This document shows, piece by piece, positions 35,205 to 44,210 of a stretch of 64,000 nucleotides of DNA. The position numbers were made by a program, and so were the translations under genes. The DNA comes from Gemmatimonadota bacterium. GTDB lineage: Bacteria; Gemmatimonadota; Gemmatimonadetes; Gemmatimonadales; Gemmatimonadaceae. The stretch spans positions 62,001 through 126,000 of the forward strand of contig JAIUOB010000001.1 of assembly GCA_020161135.1 (NCBI GenBank), written 5' to 3'. The notes beneath the pieces are model-generated. The model made no database searches and was not told the origin of the DNA. It saw only the letters and a program-made list of their open reading frames with translations. Numbering within the stretch: the first letter of the stretch is position 1; each line of letters begins with the position of its first letter.

Positions 35205-36917
35205 GTGCCCCGCGTCCCCCTCCCCTCCCGCCGGTCCCGCCCGGCCCTGCGCCTCCTCACCACCACCGCGCTGGCTGCCAGCACGGCCGTCGCGCTGGTG
35301 AGCGCGACACCCGCGCCGCTGTCGGCCCAGCCGCCCGCCGGCGCGGCGGCCACACCACTCGCGCCCCCCGCCGATCCCCGCATCGAGAAGCTGAAGGCGG
35401 AGGCGTTGCAGCTCGTGGAAGGGCGCGCGAAGCAGGTGCAGGAGATCGTCGACATGCTGTTCTCGTTCCAGGAGCTCGGCTTCCAGGAGTTCGAGACGCA
35501 GAAGTACCTCACGACGCTCCTGCAGAAGGAGGGCTTCACCGTCGAGAAGGGGACCGCGGGCATCCCCAGCGCGTGGACGGCGAAGTGGAGCTATGGCACC
35601 GGCAAGCCGGAGATCTCACTCGGCAGCGACGTCGACGGCATTCCGCAGGCGAGCAGCAAGCCGGGCGTGGGCTTCCGCGACCCGATGATCGCCGGCGGCC
35701 CGGGTCACGGCGAGGGACACAACAGTGGCCAGGCCGTGAACATCGTCGCGGCGATCGTGGTCAAGCAGCTCATGCAGCGCGACAAGATCAACGGCACGAT
35801 CCTGCTGTGGCCCGGCATCGCCGAGGAGCAGATGGCGGGCAAGGCCTTCCTCGTGCGCGCCGGCATCTTCAAGAACACCGACGTCACGCTGTTCACGCAC
35901 GTGGGCAACGACCTCGGTGTGTCGTGGGGCGCGAGTGGCTCGAGCGCGCTCATCTCGGCCGAGTTCAAGTTCCGGGGCGAGAGCGCGCACGCGGCCGGTG
36001 CGCCGTGGCGCGGCAAGAGCGCGCTGGACGCGGTCATGCTGATGGCGCAGGGGTGGGAGCACAAGCGCGAGCACCTGCGACTGCAGCAGCGTTCGCACTA
36101 CGTGATTCGCGACGGCGGCGACCAGCCCAACGTCGTGCCGAGCACGGCGAGCATCTGGTTCTACTTCCGCGAGCAGGACTATCCGCGCACGATGGAGCTG
36201 TTCGAGACCGGCAAGCGCATTGCGGCCGGCGCCGCGATGATGACCGACACGAAGCTCGACACGGTCAACATTCTCGGCAGCGGCTGGTCGGCACACTTCA
36301 GCAAGCCCATCGCCGAGGCGATGCATCGCAACGTGGTGGCCGTGGGCATGCCCAAGTGGGACGACAAGGACCAGGCGCTCGCGAAGGGGCTGCAGAAGGA
36401 GCTCGGCTCGCCCGACTTCGGGCTGCAGATGCAGGTCAACCAGCAGTTGCGCGGCGCCGAGACGCCGCAGAACTGGACCGGCGGCGGCAGCGATGACATC
36501 GGCGACGTGGCGTGGAACATGCCCACCATCACGCTGCGCTACCCGTCGAACATTCCGGGGCTGCCGGGCCACAACTGGGCCAACGCCATCGCGATGGCGA
36601 CGCCCATCGCGCACAAGGGTGCGCTGGCCGGCGCGAAGGTCCAGGCGCTCACCATGCTCGACATCTTCATGACGCCGAAGGTGGTGAGCGACGCGTGGGA
36701 CTACTTCCGGAACGTGCAGACGAAGGAGGTGAAGTACCAGCCCTTCATTCGCCCCTTCGACCAGCCGCCCACGTATCTCAACGCCGACATCATGGCGCGC
36801 TTCCGGGAGCAGCAGAAGAAGTTCTACTACGACCCGACCAAGTTCAAAACGTATCTCGAGCAGCTCGGCATCGAGTACCCGACGGTGCGGCCGCAGGAAG
36901 TGAAGCCGCGGGGCTGA
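35205..36917 (+). CDS. exported M20 amidohydrolase, AbgB-like
   Basis: The product has 570 residues. The GTG start at 35205 has an AGGAG site seven bases before it (35193-35197). A Sec signal ends near L-S-A-Q. The M20D fold is visible: L-G-S-D-V-D-G-I-P-Q, G-H-G-E-G-H-N-S-G-Q, I-A-E-E-Q-M and the dimerisation part with F-R-G-E-S-A-H-A-A-G-A-P-W-R-G. The usual Cys ligand of the H-x-C-G-H motif is Glu here. Relatives include aminobenzoyl-glutamate hydrolases; the true substrate is unknown. It is followed 48 bp later, in the same frame, by another M20 gene. Confidence 0.87.
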   Translation: MPRVPLPSRRSRPALRLLTTTALAASTAVALVSATPAPLSAQPPAGAAATPLAPPADPRIEKLKAEALQLVEGRAKQVQEIVDMLFSFQELGFQEFETQKYLTTLLQKEGFTVEKGTAGIPSAWTAKWSYGTGKPEISLGSDVDGIPQASSKPGVGFRDPMIAGGPGHGEGHNSGQAVNIVAAIVVKQLMQRDKINGTILLWPGIAEEQMAGKAFLVRAGIFKNTDVTLFTHVGNDLGVSWGASGSSALISAEFKFRGESAHAAGAPWRGKSALDAVMLMAQGWEHKREHLRLQQRSHYVIRDGGDQPNVVPSTASIWFYFREQDYPRTMELFETGKRIAAGAAMMTDTKLDTVNILGSGWSAHFSKPIAEAMHRNVVAVGMPKWDDKDQALAKGLQKELGSPDFGLQMQVNQQLRGAETPQNWTGGGSDDIGDVAWNMPTITLRYPSNIPGLPGHNWANAIAMATPIAHKGALAGAKVQALTMLDIFMTPKVVSDAWDYFRNVQTKEVKYQPFIRPFDQPPTYLNADIMARFREQQKKFYYDPTKFKTYLEQLGIEYPTVRPQEVKPRG

Positions 36918-36965
36918 TGCAACCCAGCACTCGTCACCCGGACCCACCACCCGCCAACTGATCAG

Positions 36966-38282
36966 TTGTCACGACTCGCTTCGCTCCTGCTCGGCGCTGC
37001 GCTCGCCGCACGCTCGGCTACCGCCCAGCCTCCCGCCGACGCGGCCCTCTCCGCCGAGATCGACCGTCGCACGGCGGCCATCGCGGCGAAGCTCACAGCG
37101 TGGCGCCACGACATTCATCAGCACCCTGAGCTCGGCTACCAGGAAACGCGCACCGCCGCGCTGGTAGCGGCGCACCTCAAGGCGCTGGGCCTCGAGGTGC
37201 AGGAGAACGTCGGCGGCATTCCGGGCGTCGTCGCCACGCTCAAGGGCGGGAGGCCGGGTCCGACAGTCGCGATGCGTGCCGACATGGACGCGCTCCCCGT
37301 CACGGAGCTCGTCGACGTACCGTACAAGAGTACGGTGCGCACGGTGTACAACGGCGTCGAGACGGGCGTCATGCACGCCTGTGGACACGACCTGCACACC
37401 GCCATGCTGATGGGAGTGGCAGAAGTGTTTGCCGGCATGCGCGACAAGCTGCCCGGCACGGTGAAGTTCCTCTTCCAGCCGGCCGAGGAGGTGCCGCCCC
37501 GTGGCGGCGCGCAGCCGATGATCGACGCGGGCGTCCTGCGCGGTGTCGACGCGGTGCTTGGCCTGCACGTCGGACCGGGCCCGCTCGGCACGTTGAGCTG
37601 GCGTGCCGGCTCGATCAGCGCAGCCAGCGACTCGTGGAAGATCATCGTGCGCGGCAAGCAGGCGCATGGCGCCATGCCGGCAAACGGTGTCGATCCCATC
37701 GTCGTGAGCGCCGAGATTGTGTCGGCGCTGCAAACGGTCGTGTCACGCTCGCTGGACCTCACCGCAGGCCCGGCGGTGCTCACGGTGGGCGCCATCCACG
37801 GCGGCTTGCGGGAGAACATCATCCCCGACTCGGTGTGGATGATCGGCACGATCCGCACGTTCGACGCGAAGGCGCGCGACAAGGTGGCGCAGCGCATGAA
37901 GGAGCTGGCCACCAACATCGCCGCGGCTCATGGCGCGACCGCGCAGGTGGACGTCACGCTCGGCTACGGCAGCACCGTGAACGACGCAGCGCTCGTGCAG
38001 CGTCTGGCGCCCGTGCTGTCGCGCGTGGGCGGCGCCGGCAAGGCGTTCGAGAGCAAGACGCCGAGCATGGCCGGCGAGGACTTCTCGCGCTTCGCCAACG
38101 TCGTGCCGGGATTCTTCTTCAACCTGTCGGTGACACCACCGAGCGTGGACCTGTTCGGCGTCGCCGGCAACCACTCGCCGCTCTTCCAGGCGGACGATGC
38201 GGCCATGCCGGTGGGCGTGCGCGCGATGGCGAACGCGGCCATGGAGCTGCTGGTGAAGGGCGTGCCCGGGCGTGTGCCGTAA
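36966..38282 (+). CDS. exported M20D amidohydrolase (hippurate hydrolase/IAA-amino acid hydrolase-like)
   Basis: The product has 438 residues. TTG at 36966 is the only plausible start: no ATG or GTG lies between it and the preceding in-frame stop, and it gives a Sec signal ending at S-A-T-A-Q. The canonical metal site is complete: R-A-D-M-D-A-L-P, H-A-C-G-H-D, Q-P-A-E-E-V, and H-G in K-Q-A-H-G-A-M-P. The late motif is M-A-G-E-D-F-S. It should cleave N-acyl amino acids or dipeptides in the periplasm. The NTF2-like gene starts directly at the base after its stop codon. Confidence 0.88.
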   Translation: MSRLASLLLGAALAARSATAQPPADAALSAEIDRRTAAIAAKLTAWRHDIHQHPELGYQETRTAALVAAHLKALGLEVQENVGGIPGVVATLKGGRPGPTVAMRADMDALPVTELVDVPYKSTVRTVYNGVETGVMHACGHDLHTAMLMGVAEVFAGMRDKLPGTVKFLFQPAEEVPPRGGAQPMIDAGVLRGVDAVLGLHVGPGPLGTLSWRAGSISAASDSWKIIVRGKQAHGAMPANGVDPIVVSAEIVSALQTVVSRSLDLTAGPAVLTVGAIHGGLRENIIPDSVWMIGTIRTFDAKARDKVAQRMKELATNIAAAHGATAQVDVTLGYGSTVNDAALVQRLAPVLSRVGGAGKAFESKTPSMAGEDFSRFANVVPGFFFNLSVTPPSVDLFGVAGNHSPLFQADDAAMPVGVRAMANAAMELLVKGVPGRVP

Positions 38283-38663
38283 GTGAAGGACCAGGCGGCG
38301 GACATCGCTGCGCTCCGCCAGCGTTCGAACGACGCCATCGCTGCGCGTGATGCCGATCTGGTGGTGTCGTTCATGGCCCGCGACATCACCGTCGCCGTCG
38401 CGGCTGGCCCCGTGCTGCGCGGGCGCGACGCGAATCGCGCGGCGTTCGCCTCGCAAATGGCCGAGCGTGGGTTCGGCGGCTATGTGCGCACGCCGGACGA
38501 GGTGACGGTGGACGCGAGCGGCGTGCGTGCCACCGAACGCGGCCGCTGGACCGGTACCTGGCACGTGGCGGGGCGCGCGCACGTGCAGCGCGGCCGGTAC
38601 ACCGCCGAGTGGCGTTGTGGCGCACTCGGGTGGGAGATCGTGCAGGAGTCGTACGAGGGCTGA
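38283..38663 (+). CDS. NTF2-like (SnoaL/DUF4440-type) small protein
   Basis: The product has 126 residues. The GTG start follows the M20 stop with no gap (TAAGTG), so translation is coupled. The helix-rich start (I-A-A-L-R-Q-R-S-N-D-A-I-A-A-R-D-A-D) and the strands ending in E-R-G-R-W-T-G-T-W and W-E-I-V-Q-E-S-Y fit the DUF4440/SnoaL cone fold. Such proteins bind or isomerise small ligands, or act as subunits. It has no signal peptide although its neighbour is exported. Function is unknown. Confidence 0.75.
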   Translation: MKDQAADIAALRQRSNDAIAARDADLVVSFMARDITVAVAAGPVLRGRDANRAAFASQMAERGFGGYVRTPDEVTVDASGVRATERGRWTGTWHVAGRAHVQRGRYTAEWRCGALGWEIVQESYEG

Positions 38664-38703
38664 GTGCGGCGCGGGTGCCTTGCGACGTCGGTCCCACCGC
38701 ACG

Positions 38704-38720
38704 ACTTTGCAGTGCAAAGT
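38704..38720. promoter_or_regulatory. dyad operator ACTTTGC-N3-GCAAAGT, copy 1
   Basis: ACTTTGCAGTGCAAAGT is a perfect 8+8 inverted repeat around one base. It lies 25 bp before the ATG of the first small membrane-protein gene. A near-identical site (14 of 17 bases) precedes the second, paralogous gene. Conservation in front of both copies argues for an operator of a dimeric repressor not encoded in this window. Confidence 0.65.
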
Positions 38721-38745
38721 TCATCCTCCCCCGTCTCCACTTCGC

Positions 38746-39288
38746 ATGCCTCGTTGGCTGACACGACTCCGCGGTGCCGTGGGCACGGCACTCACTTGGG
38801 CCATCGGATGGGCCGGCGCCGGCCTCGGCATCGGCGTGCTGTCCGTGCTCGCACCCGCGCTGCCGTGGCATCTCGTCTTCGAGACGTTCGATGCGCCGCT
38901 ACCGATGCTGGCGGTGCCGGGTTTCGTCGGCGGCCTGTGCTTCGCGCTCGTCCTTGGCGTGGCGGCGCGCCGTCGGCCGCTGCGTGACCTCCGCGTGTCT
39001 CACGCGGCGGGCTGGGGTGCCCTCGGCGGGGCGCTGACGTCGGCGCTGCCGTTCGCGATGGGCGCGGTTGGCCTCGCCACCATCGCCCCCATCGACGCGG
39101 GCGAGCTGCCATCGCTGCTGACGGTGCTGACGCTCATCACGGCGCTCAGCTCCGGGTCGGCCGCGGTCTCCCTGTGGATGGCGCAGCGCGCGGACGGTCG
39201 CGAACCGCCGATCGATCCCTTGCCGCTTGCCGAGCCGCGACCCGCAGACTACTTTGCACAGCAAAGCAGGTCCCGGCACACTTCCTGA
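38746..39288 (+). CDS. small four-helix membrane protein, paralog A
   Basis: The product has 180 residues. It starts with W-L-T-R-L-R-G-A-V-G, followed by A-I-G-W-A-G-A-G-L-G-I-G. About four membrane helices follow, with the segment M-L-A-V-P-G-F-V-G-G in the second. The next gene encodes a paralog with the same spacing of L-T-R-L-R-G-A, W-A-I-G-W-A and L-A-V-P-G-F. I know no named family. Both copies carry the same dyad operator upstream, so they are probably expressed in response to the same signal. The last codons of this gene overlap the operator of the second copy. Confidence 0.75.
   Translation: MPRWLTRLRGAVGTALTWAIGWAGAGLGIGVLSVLAPALPWHLVFETFDAPLPMLAVPGFVGGLCFALVLGVAARRRPLRDLRVSHAAGWGALGGALTSALPFAMGAVGLATIAPIDAGELPSLLTVLTLITALSSGSAAVSLWMAQRADGREPPIDPLPLAEPRPADYFAQQSRSRHTS
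39251..39267. promoter_or_regulatory. dyad operator ACTTTGC-N3-GCAAAGc, copy 2
   Basis: ACTTTGCACAGCAAAGC keeps both half-sites of copy 1 with a changed centre. It lies 49 bp before the ATG of paralog B and inside the 3' end of paralog A's coding sequence, where it dictates the Y-F-A-Q-Q-S residues. That overlap suggests the site was carried along by gene duplication and kept. Confidence 0.6.
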
Positions 39289-39316
39289 CGGCTCCCTCCG
39301 CCCCACGCATCACCCC

Positions 39317-39799
39317 ATGTCGCTCTGGTTCACGCGCCTCCGCGGCGCCCTCGGTATGGGCATCGTCTGGGCCATCGGTTGGGCCGTCATCGGTGGCGGC
39401 ATCATGGAGGGCGTGGTCGATCCGCGCGGCGAGATCCTCGACATGTGGCCGCAGACGCTCGCCGTGCCCGGCTTCCTGGTGGGGGTCGTGTTCTCGGGGC
39501 TCGTGGTGGCGCGCGAGTCGCGCCGTCGCTTCGACGAGCTGTCGCTCACCCGCTTCGCCGGCACCGGTGCGCTCGCGGGCGCCGCGCTGGGCGCGGCCGC
39601 GTTGGCCGCGGGGATCTTTCCCGGCATCGAGTCCGCGTTGCTGCGTGCCGGCATCGTGCTCGGCCCGCTCACGCTCCTGAGCGCGGCGTCGGCGTCGGGC
39701 ACTTATCTGCTCGCGCGACGCGCGCACCAGCGACTCGGGGCCGGCGCAGACGATGCGCGCCTGGCGGGAAGCGACGCGACCCGGCAGCTCGGCGCGTAA
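39317..39799 (+). CDS. small four-helix membrane protein, paralog B
   Basis: The product has 160 residues. F-T-R-L-R-G-A-L-G, W-A-I-G-W-A-V and L-A-V-P-G-F-L-V-G align with paralog A. About four membrane helices are predicted, then a polar tail. It begins 28 bp after paralog A and has its own copy of the dyad operator, so it can be induced separately. No enzyme motif is visible. Possible roles such as envelope stress or holin-like function are guesses only. Confidence 0.72.
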   Translation: MSLWFTRLRGALGMGIVWAIGWAVIGGGIMEGVVDPRGEILDMWPQTLAVPGFLVGVVFSGLVVARESRRRFDELSLTRFAGTGALAGAALGAAALAAGIFPGIESALLRAGIVLGPLTLLSAASASGTYLLARRAHQRLGAGADDARLAGSDATRQLGA

Positions 39800-39831
39800 C
39801 CGCGCTGCCGGGTCGGCCTGGCCGCGCGACG

Positions 39832-41484
39832 TCAGCGTTCCAACGCCTCCGCAGCGTCATCCAGTCCGCGCAGGCGCGCCACCTGCGCTGCGGTGCGCCC
39901 CTGCCCGTCGCGCACCGACACGTCTGCGCCGTGCGCGCGCAGCAACTGCACGGCCTCCGTCGCCGCGTCGCCGTCGTCGGGCAGGCAGAAGAGCGCGGTC
40001 GGGGCCTCCGCAACCGGAACGCGCTCGGTGGCACCCGTCGCGTCCTCGCGCAGCACGGCGGCCAACCGTTCAAGCCGTGCGCTGCGCACGAGGGCCCGCA
40101 CATCGCGTGTCACCGACGCGAGGCGTTCGGCCACCGCGCGGCGGCCGAGGTGCGACGCCCATCCCATCGGCGTGGAATGCCAGCGTGGATCGCGATGATC
40201 CACCACCGCACCGGCGGCGAGCAGCGCCTCCACAGCGGCGACCGACCCGCTGAACGCTGCGCGGTGCAACGGTGACGCGCCCTCATGGTCGAGGACATCG
40301 ACACGCGCGCCCATGCGCACCAGCAGCTCGATGGCGCGCGCGTTGCCGGCGGACGCCGCGCCGAAGAGTGGCACGGGACTGGCGACCAGCGCCGGTGTCG
40401 CGCGCACGAGCGCATCGACGGCGGCATCGTCGCCCGCCTGCAGCGCCGCCATCAGCGCGCGTTCGCCCGACAAGGCCTCGGGGACGGCCCCGTGCCGCTC
40501 GAGCAGCGCCACCATGTCGCGTGCGCCGGCCAGTCGCGCGTGGGTGTGCAGACGTTCACCGGAGTAGGCGTGGCGCGCGTCGGCGCGCGCGCCGTGCGTC
40601 AGCAGCCACTCGGCGCGCCGCTGGTGCCGGTTCTCGACGGCATTGCCGAGCAGGTAGTCGAGTGTGCCGACCTTGAGGCGTCCATTCAGGCCGCCCTCGA
40701 CCGCGGTCCACCGTGCCAGGCGCGTGTCCGGCGCACAGGCATCCCACAGCCGAGCGGTCCAGGTGATGTCGTCGTGCGCGATGGAGCTGTTGTACAGCGC
40801 CTGCGTGTCGAACGGCTCGGCGCCGCGCGCAAGGAAGAGCTCCACCAGCGCCGCGGCCTGCGCGTGCGACGGCTTCACGCCTTCGCCGAGACCGATGGCG
40901 CCCGTGATGAGCGTGAAGGGATTGCCCCAGCCATCGTCGAAGCGGTCGTGGACGCTCGCCCCGGCGTCGAGCAGCAGGGTAGCCATGTCCACTGCGTGCG
41001 CGTCGTCGAGACGGCCATACGCGACGTGCAGCAACGGCGTCCATCCACGTACCGGGTCGGCAGCGGTCACGAGTTGCGGGCGCCGCGCGAGCAGCGCCTG
41101 GACGAATGCGAGGTCTCCACAGGCTGCGGCGGTGTGGATGCTGTCGTGTCGCACGGCCTCGTCGCGCGCGACGATGCGACGCGCCAGCACGCGGTCGCCG
41201 TCCCAGCCGTGCCGCAGCACCACGGCCACGCGCTCGACGTGACTCTGTCGGTCAAGTGCGAGGTCGTCGAGGGCGGCGGTGAGCGCGATCCAGTCGCGCA
41301 GCCCATGCTCACGCGCGAGGGCATGCTGCACATCGCGCAGCGTGGGAAACTCGGGGGCCGCGGGCCAGGCGGCCTGCAGGCGCTCGCGCGCCGACGCATC
41401 GGTGGCGCGGAGCGCCTCGAGCCAGCGCTTCGCCTCCTGCTTGAGGACGGCGAGCGAACTGCGGGGGGACAGCTGGCGGGACAT
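39832..41484 (-). CDS. ankyrin-repeat protein
   Basis: The product has 550 residues from the ATG at 41484, preceded by a GGAAGGAG ribosome site. The first 100 residues are helical (L-A-V-L-K-Q-E-A-K-R-W-L-E-A-L-R). Ankyrin repeats then run through much of the protein, for example H-T-A-A-A-C-G-D-L-A-F-V-Q-A-L-L-A, S-P-L-H-R-A-A-F-S-G-S-V-A-A-V-E-A-L-L-A-A-G-A and a final G-R-T-A-A-Q-V-A-R. No signal peptide, so likely cytoplasmic and protein-binding. The partner is unknown. It is transcribed in the same direction as the FAH gene 170 bp upstream. Confidence 0.85.
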   Translation of the reverse strand: MSRQLSPRSSLAVLKQEAKRWLEALRATDASARERLQAAWPAAPEFPTLRDVQHALAREHGLRDWIALTAALDDLALDRQSHVERVAVVLRHGWDGDRVLARRIVARDEAVRHDSIHTAAACGDLAFVQALLARRPQLVTAADPVRGWTPLLHVAYGRLDDAHAVDMATLLLDAGASVHDRFDDGWGNPFTLITGAIGLGEGVKPSHAQAAALVELFLARGAEPFDTQALYNSSIAHDDITWTARLWDACAPDTRLARWTAVEGGLNGRLKVGTLDYLLGNAVENRHQRRAEWLLTHGARADARHAYSGERLHTHARLAGARDMVALLERHGAVPEALSGERALMAALQAGDDAAVDALVRATPALVASPVPLFGAASAGNARAIELLVRMGARVDVLDHEGASPLHRAAFSGSVAAVEALLAAGAVVDHRDPRWHSTPMGWASHLGRRAVAERLASVTRDVRALVRSARLERLAAVLREDATGATERVPVAEAPTALFCLPDDGDAATEAVQLLRAHGADVSVRDGQGRTAAQVARLRGLDDAAEALER

Positions 41485-41654
41485 GGGCACACTCCTTCCG
41501 TGACGGCCACCGGTCCGCTTACGCCTGGCCAGGAAGAAGGGCTCGACGATGCTGCAACGACCTGGGTGGGAGCGTGCTCCCTTGCCGCGGACTGGAGGCG
41601 CCCCAGCGGCGCGCTGCGCGAATCCTGCGCGCACGCCGCACGGCCGTCAAGCGC

Positions 41655-42503
41655 TCACGGCTTGCGCTGCACGACCGGGTTGCGGAGCAGGCCCACCTTT
41701 TCCAGCTCGACTTCAACCACGTCGCCCCCCTTCATCTGTCGCGTGGTGCCCGGCGTGCCGCTGTAGATCACGTCGCCCGGTTCCAGCGTGACGTACCGGC
41801 TGATGTAGCTCACGATCTCGGCGACGTTGAAGATGAGGTCCTTCGTCCGCTGCGACTGGACCACTTCGCCATTGAGTCGCGTCTGCAGCAGCAGGTCGTC
41901 GTAGTCCACACCGCGCACGATGACCGGGCCGAGCGGTCCGAACGTGTCGGTGGCCTTGGCGCGGAACCACTGCAGGTCGGCCTTCTGCCAGTCGCGCTCG
42001 GAGACATCGTTGCCGGTGGTGACGCCAAACACGTACTCCTTGGCGCGGGCCACGGGCACATTCGACGCCCGCTTGCCGATCACGAGCACCATCTCGCCTT
42101 CGTAGTGCACGTTGGTGGCATCGGCGGGCAACACCACGGTGTCGCGATCGGCGATGATCGATGTGGGCAGCTTGGCGAACAGGCCGGGATACGCGGCCGC
42201 CGATCGCTCGCCGAGGTGCGTCTGGTAGTTGAGGCCGACCGCGATCACCTTCGACGGCGTGGCGGGCGCGAGGAGCGTCACCGCGCGGCGCGCCACGCGC
42301 ACCCCGGTCGGCGTCGCGTCGACCCACGGTGCGCCACGCAGTTGCACGATCGTCTCGCCGTCGAGGCGCCCGTACGCGACGGTCGTGCCGGCCCGGTAGC
42401 GCACGAACGACTGCACCGACGGCGCGGCTTGAGCGGCGAGCAGCGCGATGGGGAGTGGCGTGGCGGCGCACGCGACGAGCAAGGCGGAGAGATGACGGCG
42501 CAC
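41655..42503 (-). CDS. exported fumarylacetoacetate hydrolase (FAH)-family protein
   Basis: The product has 282 residues. GTG at 42503 is preferred because a GGAGG site lies five bases before it; the resulting start, M-R-R-H followed by a long hydrophobic stretch to L-L-A-A-Q, is a good Sec signal. An in-frame GTG at 42548 is an alternative. The FAH core shows V-G-L-N-Y, metal-binding H-Y-E-G-E-M, G-N-D-V-S-E-R-D and Y-S-G-T-P. Most FAH-family enzymes are cytosolic acylpyruvate or homoprotocatechuate hydrolases, so export is unusual. The gene diverges from a flavin oxidoreductase gene. Confidence 0.85.
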   Translation of the reverse strand: MRRHLSALLVACAATPLPIALLAAQAAPSVQSFVRYRAGTTVAYGRLDGETIVQLRGAPWVDATPTGVRVARRAVTLLAPATPSKVIAVGLNYQTHLGERSAAAYPGLFAKLPTSIIADRDTVVLPADATNVHYEGEMVLVIGKRASNVPVARAKEYVFGVTTGNDVSERDWQKADLQWFRAKATDTFGPLGPVIVRGVDYDDLLLQTRLNGEVVQSQRTKDLIFNVAEIVSYISRYVTLEPGDVIYSGTPGTTRQMKGGDVVEVELEKVGLLRNPVVQRKP

Positions 42504-42705
42504 AGCGGCCTCCGGTGGGGGAACGCGCACGAGGGCCTCCCGCGGCACCGCGCGCCCCCAATGTTGCAGCCGCGACGGCGGCGGGCGCCAGCGCGTGCGT
42601 CAAGCATTGCCCGACACGCCTGTCAGGGGAGTTGCGAATGGTTCCACATCGCGCGGTCCCGGACATTGCAGTGTTGTTCCGCGTTGCCCTCCTCGACCCC
42701 GCATC

Positions 42706-44190
42706 ATGACTGCAGCCACTGCTCCCGCCCCGCAGACCGCGCGCACCACCGCGCCATTGGTCGACGCCCGCACGTTTCCCGCGATCATCCAGGGGGGCAT
42801 GGGCATCGGCGTGTCGAACTGGCGGCTCGCGAATGCCGTGGCGCGCGCCGGCGGGCTGGGGGTGGTATCGGGAACCGTGGTGGACACGCTCTTCGTCCGT
42901 CGGCTGCAGGATGGTGACGTGGGCGGCCATGTGCGTCGTGCGCTCGCGGCGCTGCCGCTGCCCGGTGTGGCCGACGAGCTCCTCGCGCGCTACTACATCG
43001 CGGGCGGGCGGGCCGCGGACGCACCGTACCGCCTGCTGCCGATGTACAAGCAGACCGTCAGTGCGGCGCGGCAGCGCGTGACCGTCGCTGCGGCGTTCGT
43101 GGAGACGTGGCTCGCACGCGAGGGACACACGGCACCGGTGGGCATGAACCTGCTCACCAAGGTGCAGCTGCCGAACCTCGCCACGCTCTACGGCGCGATG
43201 CTCGCCGGCGTGTCCTGCGTGATCATGGGCGCCGGCATCCCGCGCGAAGTGCCCGGCGTGCTCGATGCGCTTGCGCAGCACGCACCGGCGCGGATGAAGT
43301 TCGACCTCGAAGGCGCCGCGCGCGATGCCGCGCCGACGTGGGTGACGTTCGATCCGGCTGACGTGTGGGGCGAGCATGGAGTGCCCGGCACACCGCTGGT
43401 GCGTCCCGCGTTCCTGCCGGTCGTCTCGGCCGTGTCGCTCGCCGCCACGCTCGCTCGCAAGAGCACCGGACGTGTCGATGGCTTCGTGGTCGAGGGCCCG
43501 ACGGCGGGCGGTCACAATGCCCCCCCGCGTGGCGAGCTCCAGCTCGACGCGGCAGGGCAGCCCGTCTACGGCGAGCGCGATGTCGTCGATCTCGACAAGA
43601 TCCGCGAGCTGGGGTTGCCGTTCTGGATCGCGGGGGGCGCCGGCACCCCGCAGGGGCTGCGTGATGCGCAGGCGTGCGGGGCGCAGGGGGTGCAGGTGGG
43701 CACACTATTCGCCTTTTGCAACGAGTCGGGGCTGGCCGAGGCACTGCGGCGCGAAGTGCTGGACGGCGTCGTGGCCGGTACGTTGCGTGTCCACACCGAT
43801 CCGCTCGCATCGCCCACGGGCTATCCGTTCAAGGTCGTACATGTGGACGGCGCCGCGGAGCGCGCGCGCGAGCGCGTCTGCGATCTCGGCTACCTGCGCG
43901 TCGCCGCGCTCGGCCCGGACGGTCGCACGGTGTATCGCTGCGCCGCGGAGCCGGTGGAGGCGTATGTCAGCAAGGGCGGCGACGCAGCCGACACCGTTGG
44001 GCGCCAGTGCCTGTGCAATGGTCTGCTGGCCGATGTCGGCTTCGCGCAGGTGCGCGGCCGCGGCGCAGACCGGCAGGTGGAGCCCCCGCTCGTCACCAGT
44101 GGCGACGACCTCACGAGCCTGCGCGTGTTCGCCACACGGCCGGGCGGGTACGGAGCGGAAGCGGTGCTGGCGTGGTTGCGCGGTCGGTGA
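42706..44190 (+). CDS. nitronate monooxygenase-like FMN oxidoreductase
   Basis: The product has 494 residues from the ATG at 42706. The TIM-barrel FMN family is recognised by I-I-Q-G-G-M-G-I-G-V-S, the G-V-S-C-V-I-M-G-A-G-I-P segment, E-G-P-T-A-G-G-H-N, I-A-G-G-A-G-T and G-A-Q-G-V-Q-V-G-T. It is over 100 residues longer than classical nitronate monooxygenases, with extra segments near residues 60-110 and a C-terminal C-x-C-N-G-L region also found in a longer subgroup. It oxidises alkyl nitronates or reduces enoyl substrates; substrate not determined. Divergent from the exported FAH protein. Confidence 0.8.
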   Translation: MTAATAPAPQTARTTAPLVDARTFPAIIQGGMGIGVSNWRLANAVARAGGLGVVSGTVVDTLFVRRLQDGDVGGHVRRALAALPLPGVADELLARYYIAGGRAADAPYRLLPMYKQTVSAARQRVTVAAAFVETWLAREGHTAPVGMNLLTKVQLPNLATLYGAMLAGVSCVIMGAGIPREVPGVLDALAQHAPARMKFDLEGAARDAAPTWVTFDPADVWGEHGVPGTPLVRPAFLPVVSAVSLAATLARKSTGRVDGFVVEGPTAGGHNAPPRGELQLDAAGQPVYGERDVVDLDKIRELGLPFWIAGGAGTPQGLRDAQACGAQGVQVGTLFAFCNESGLAEALRREVLDGVVAGTLRVHTDPLASPTGYPFKVVHVDGAAERARERVCDLGYLRVAALGPDGRTVYRCAAEPVEAYVSKGGDAADTVGRQCLCNGLLADVGFAQVRGRGADRQVEPPLVTSGDDLTSLRVFATRPGGYGAEAVLAWLRGR

Positions 44191-44210
44191 ACGATGCGCG
44201 GTGAGGATTC

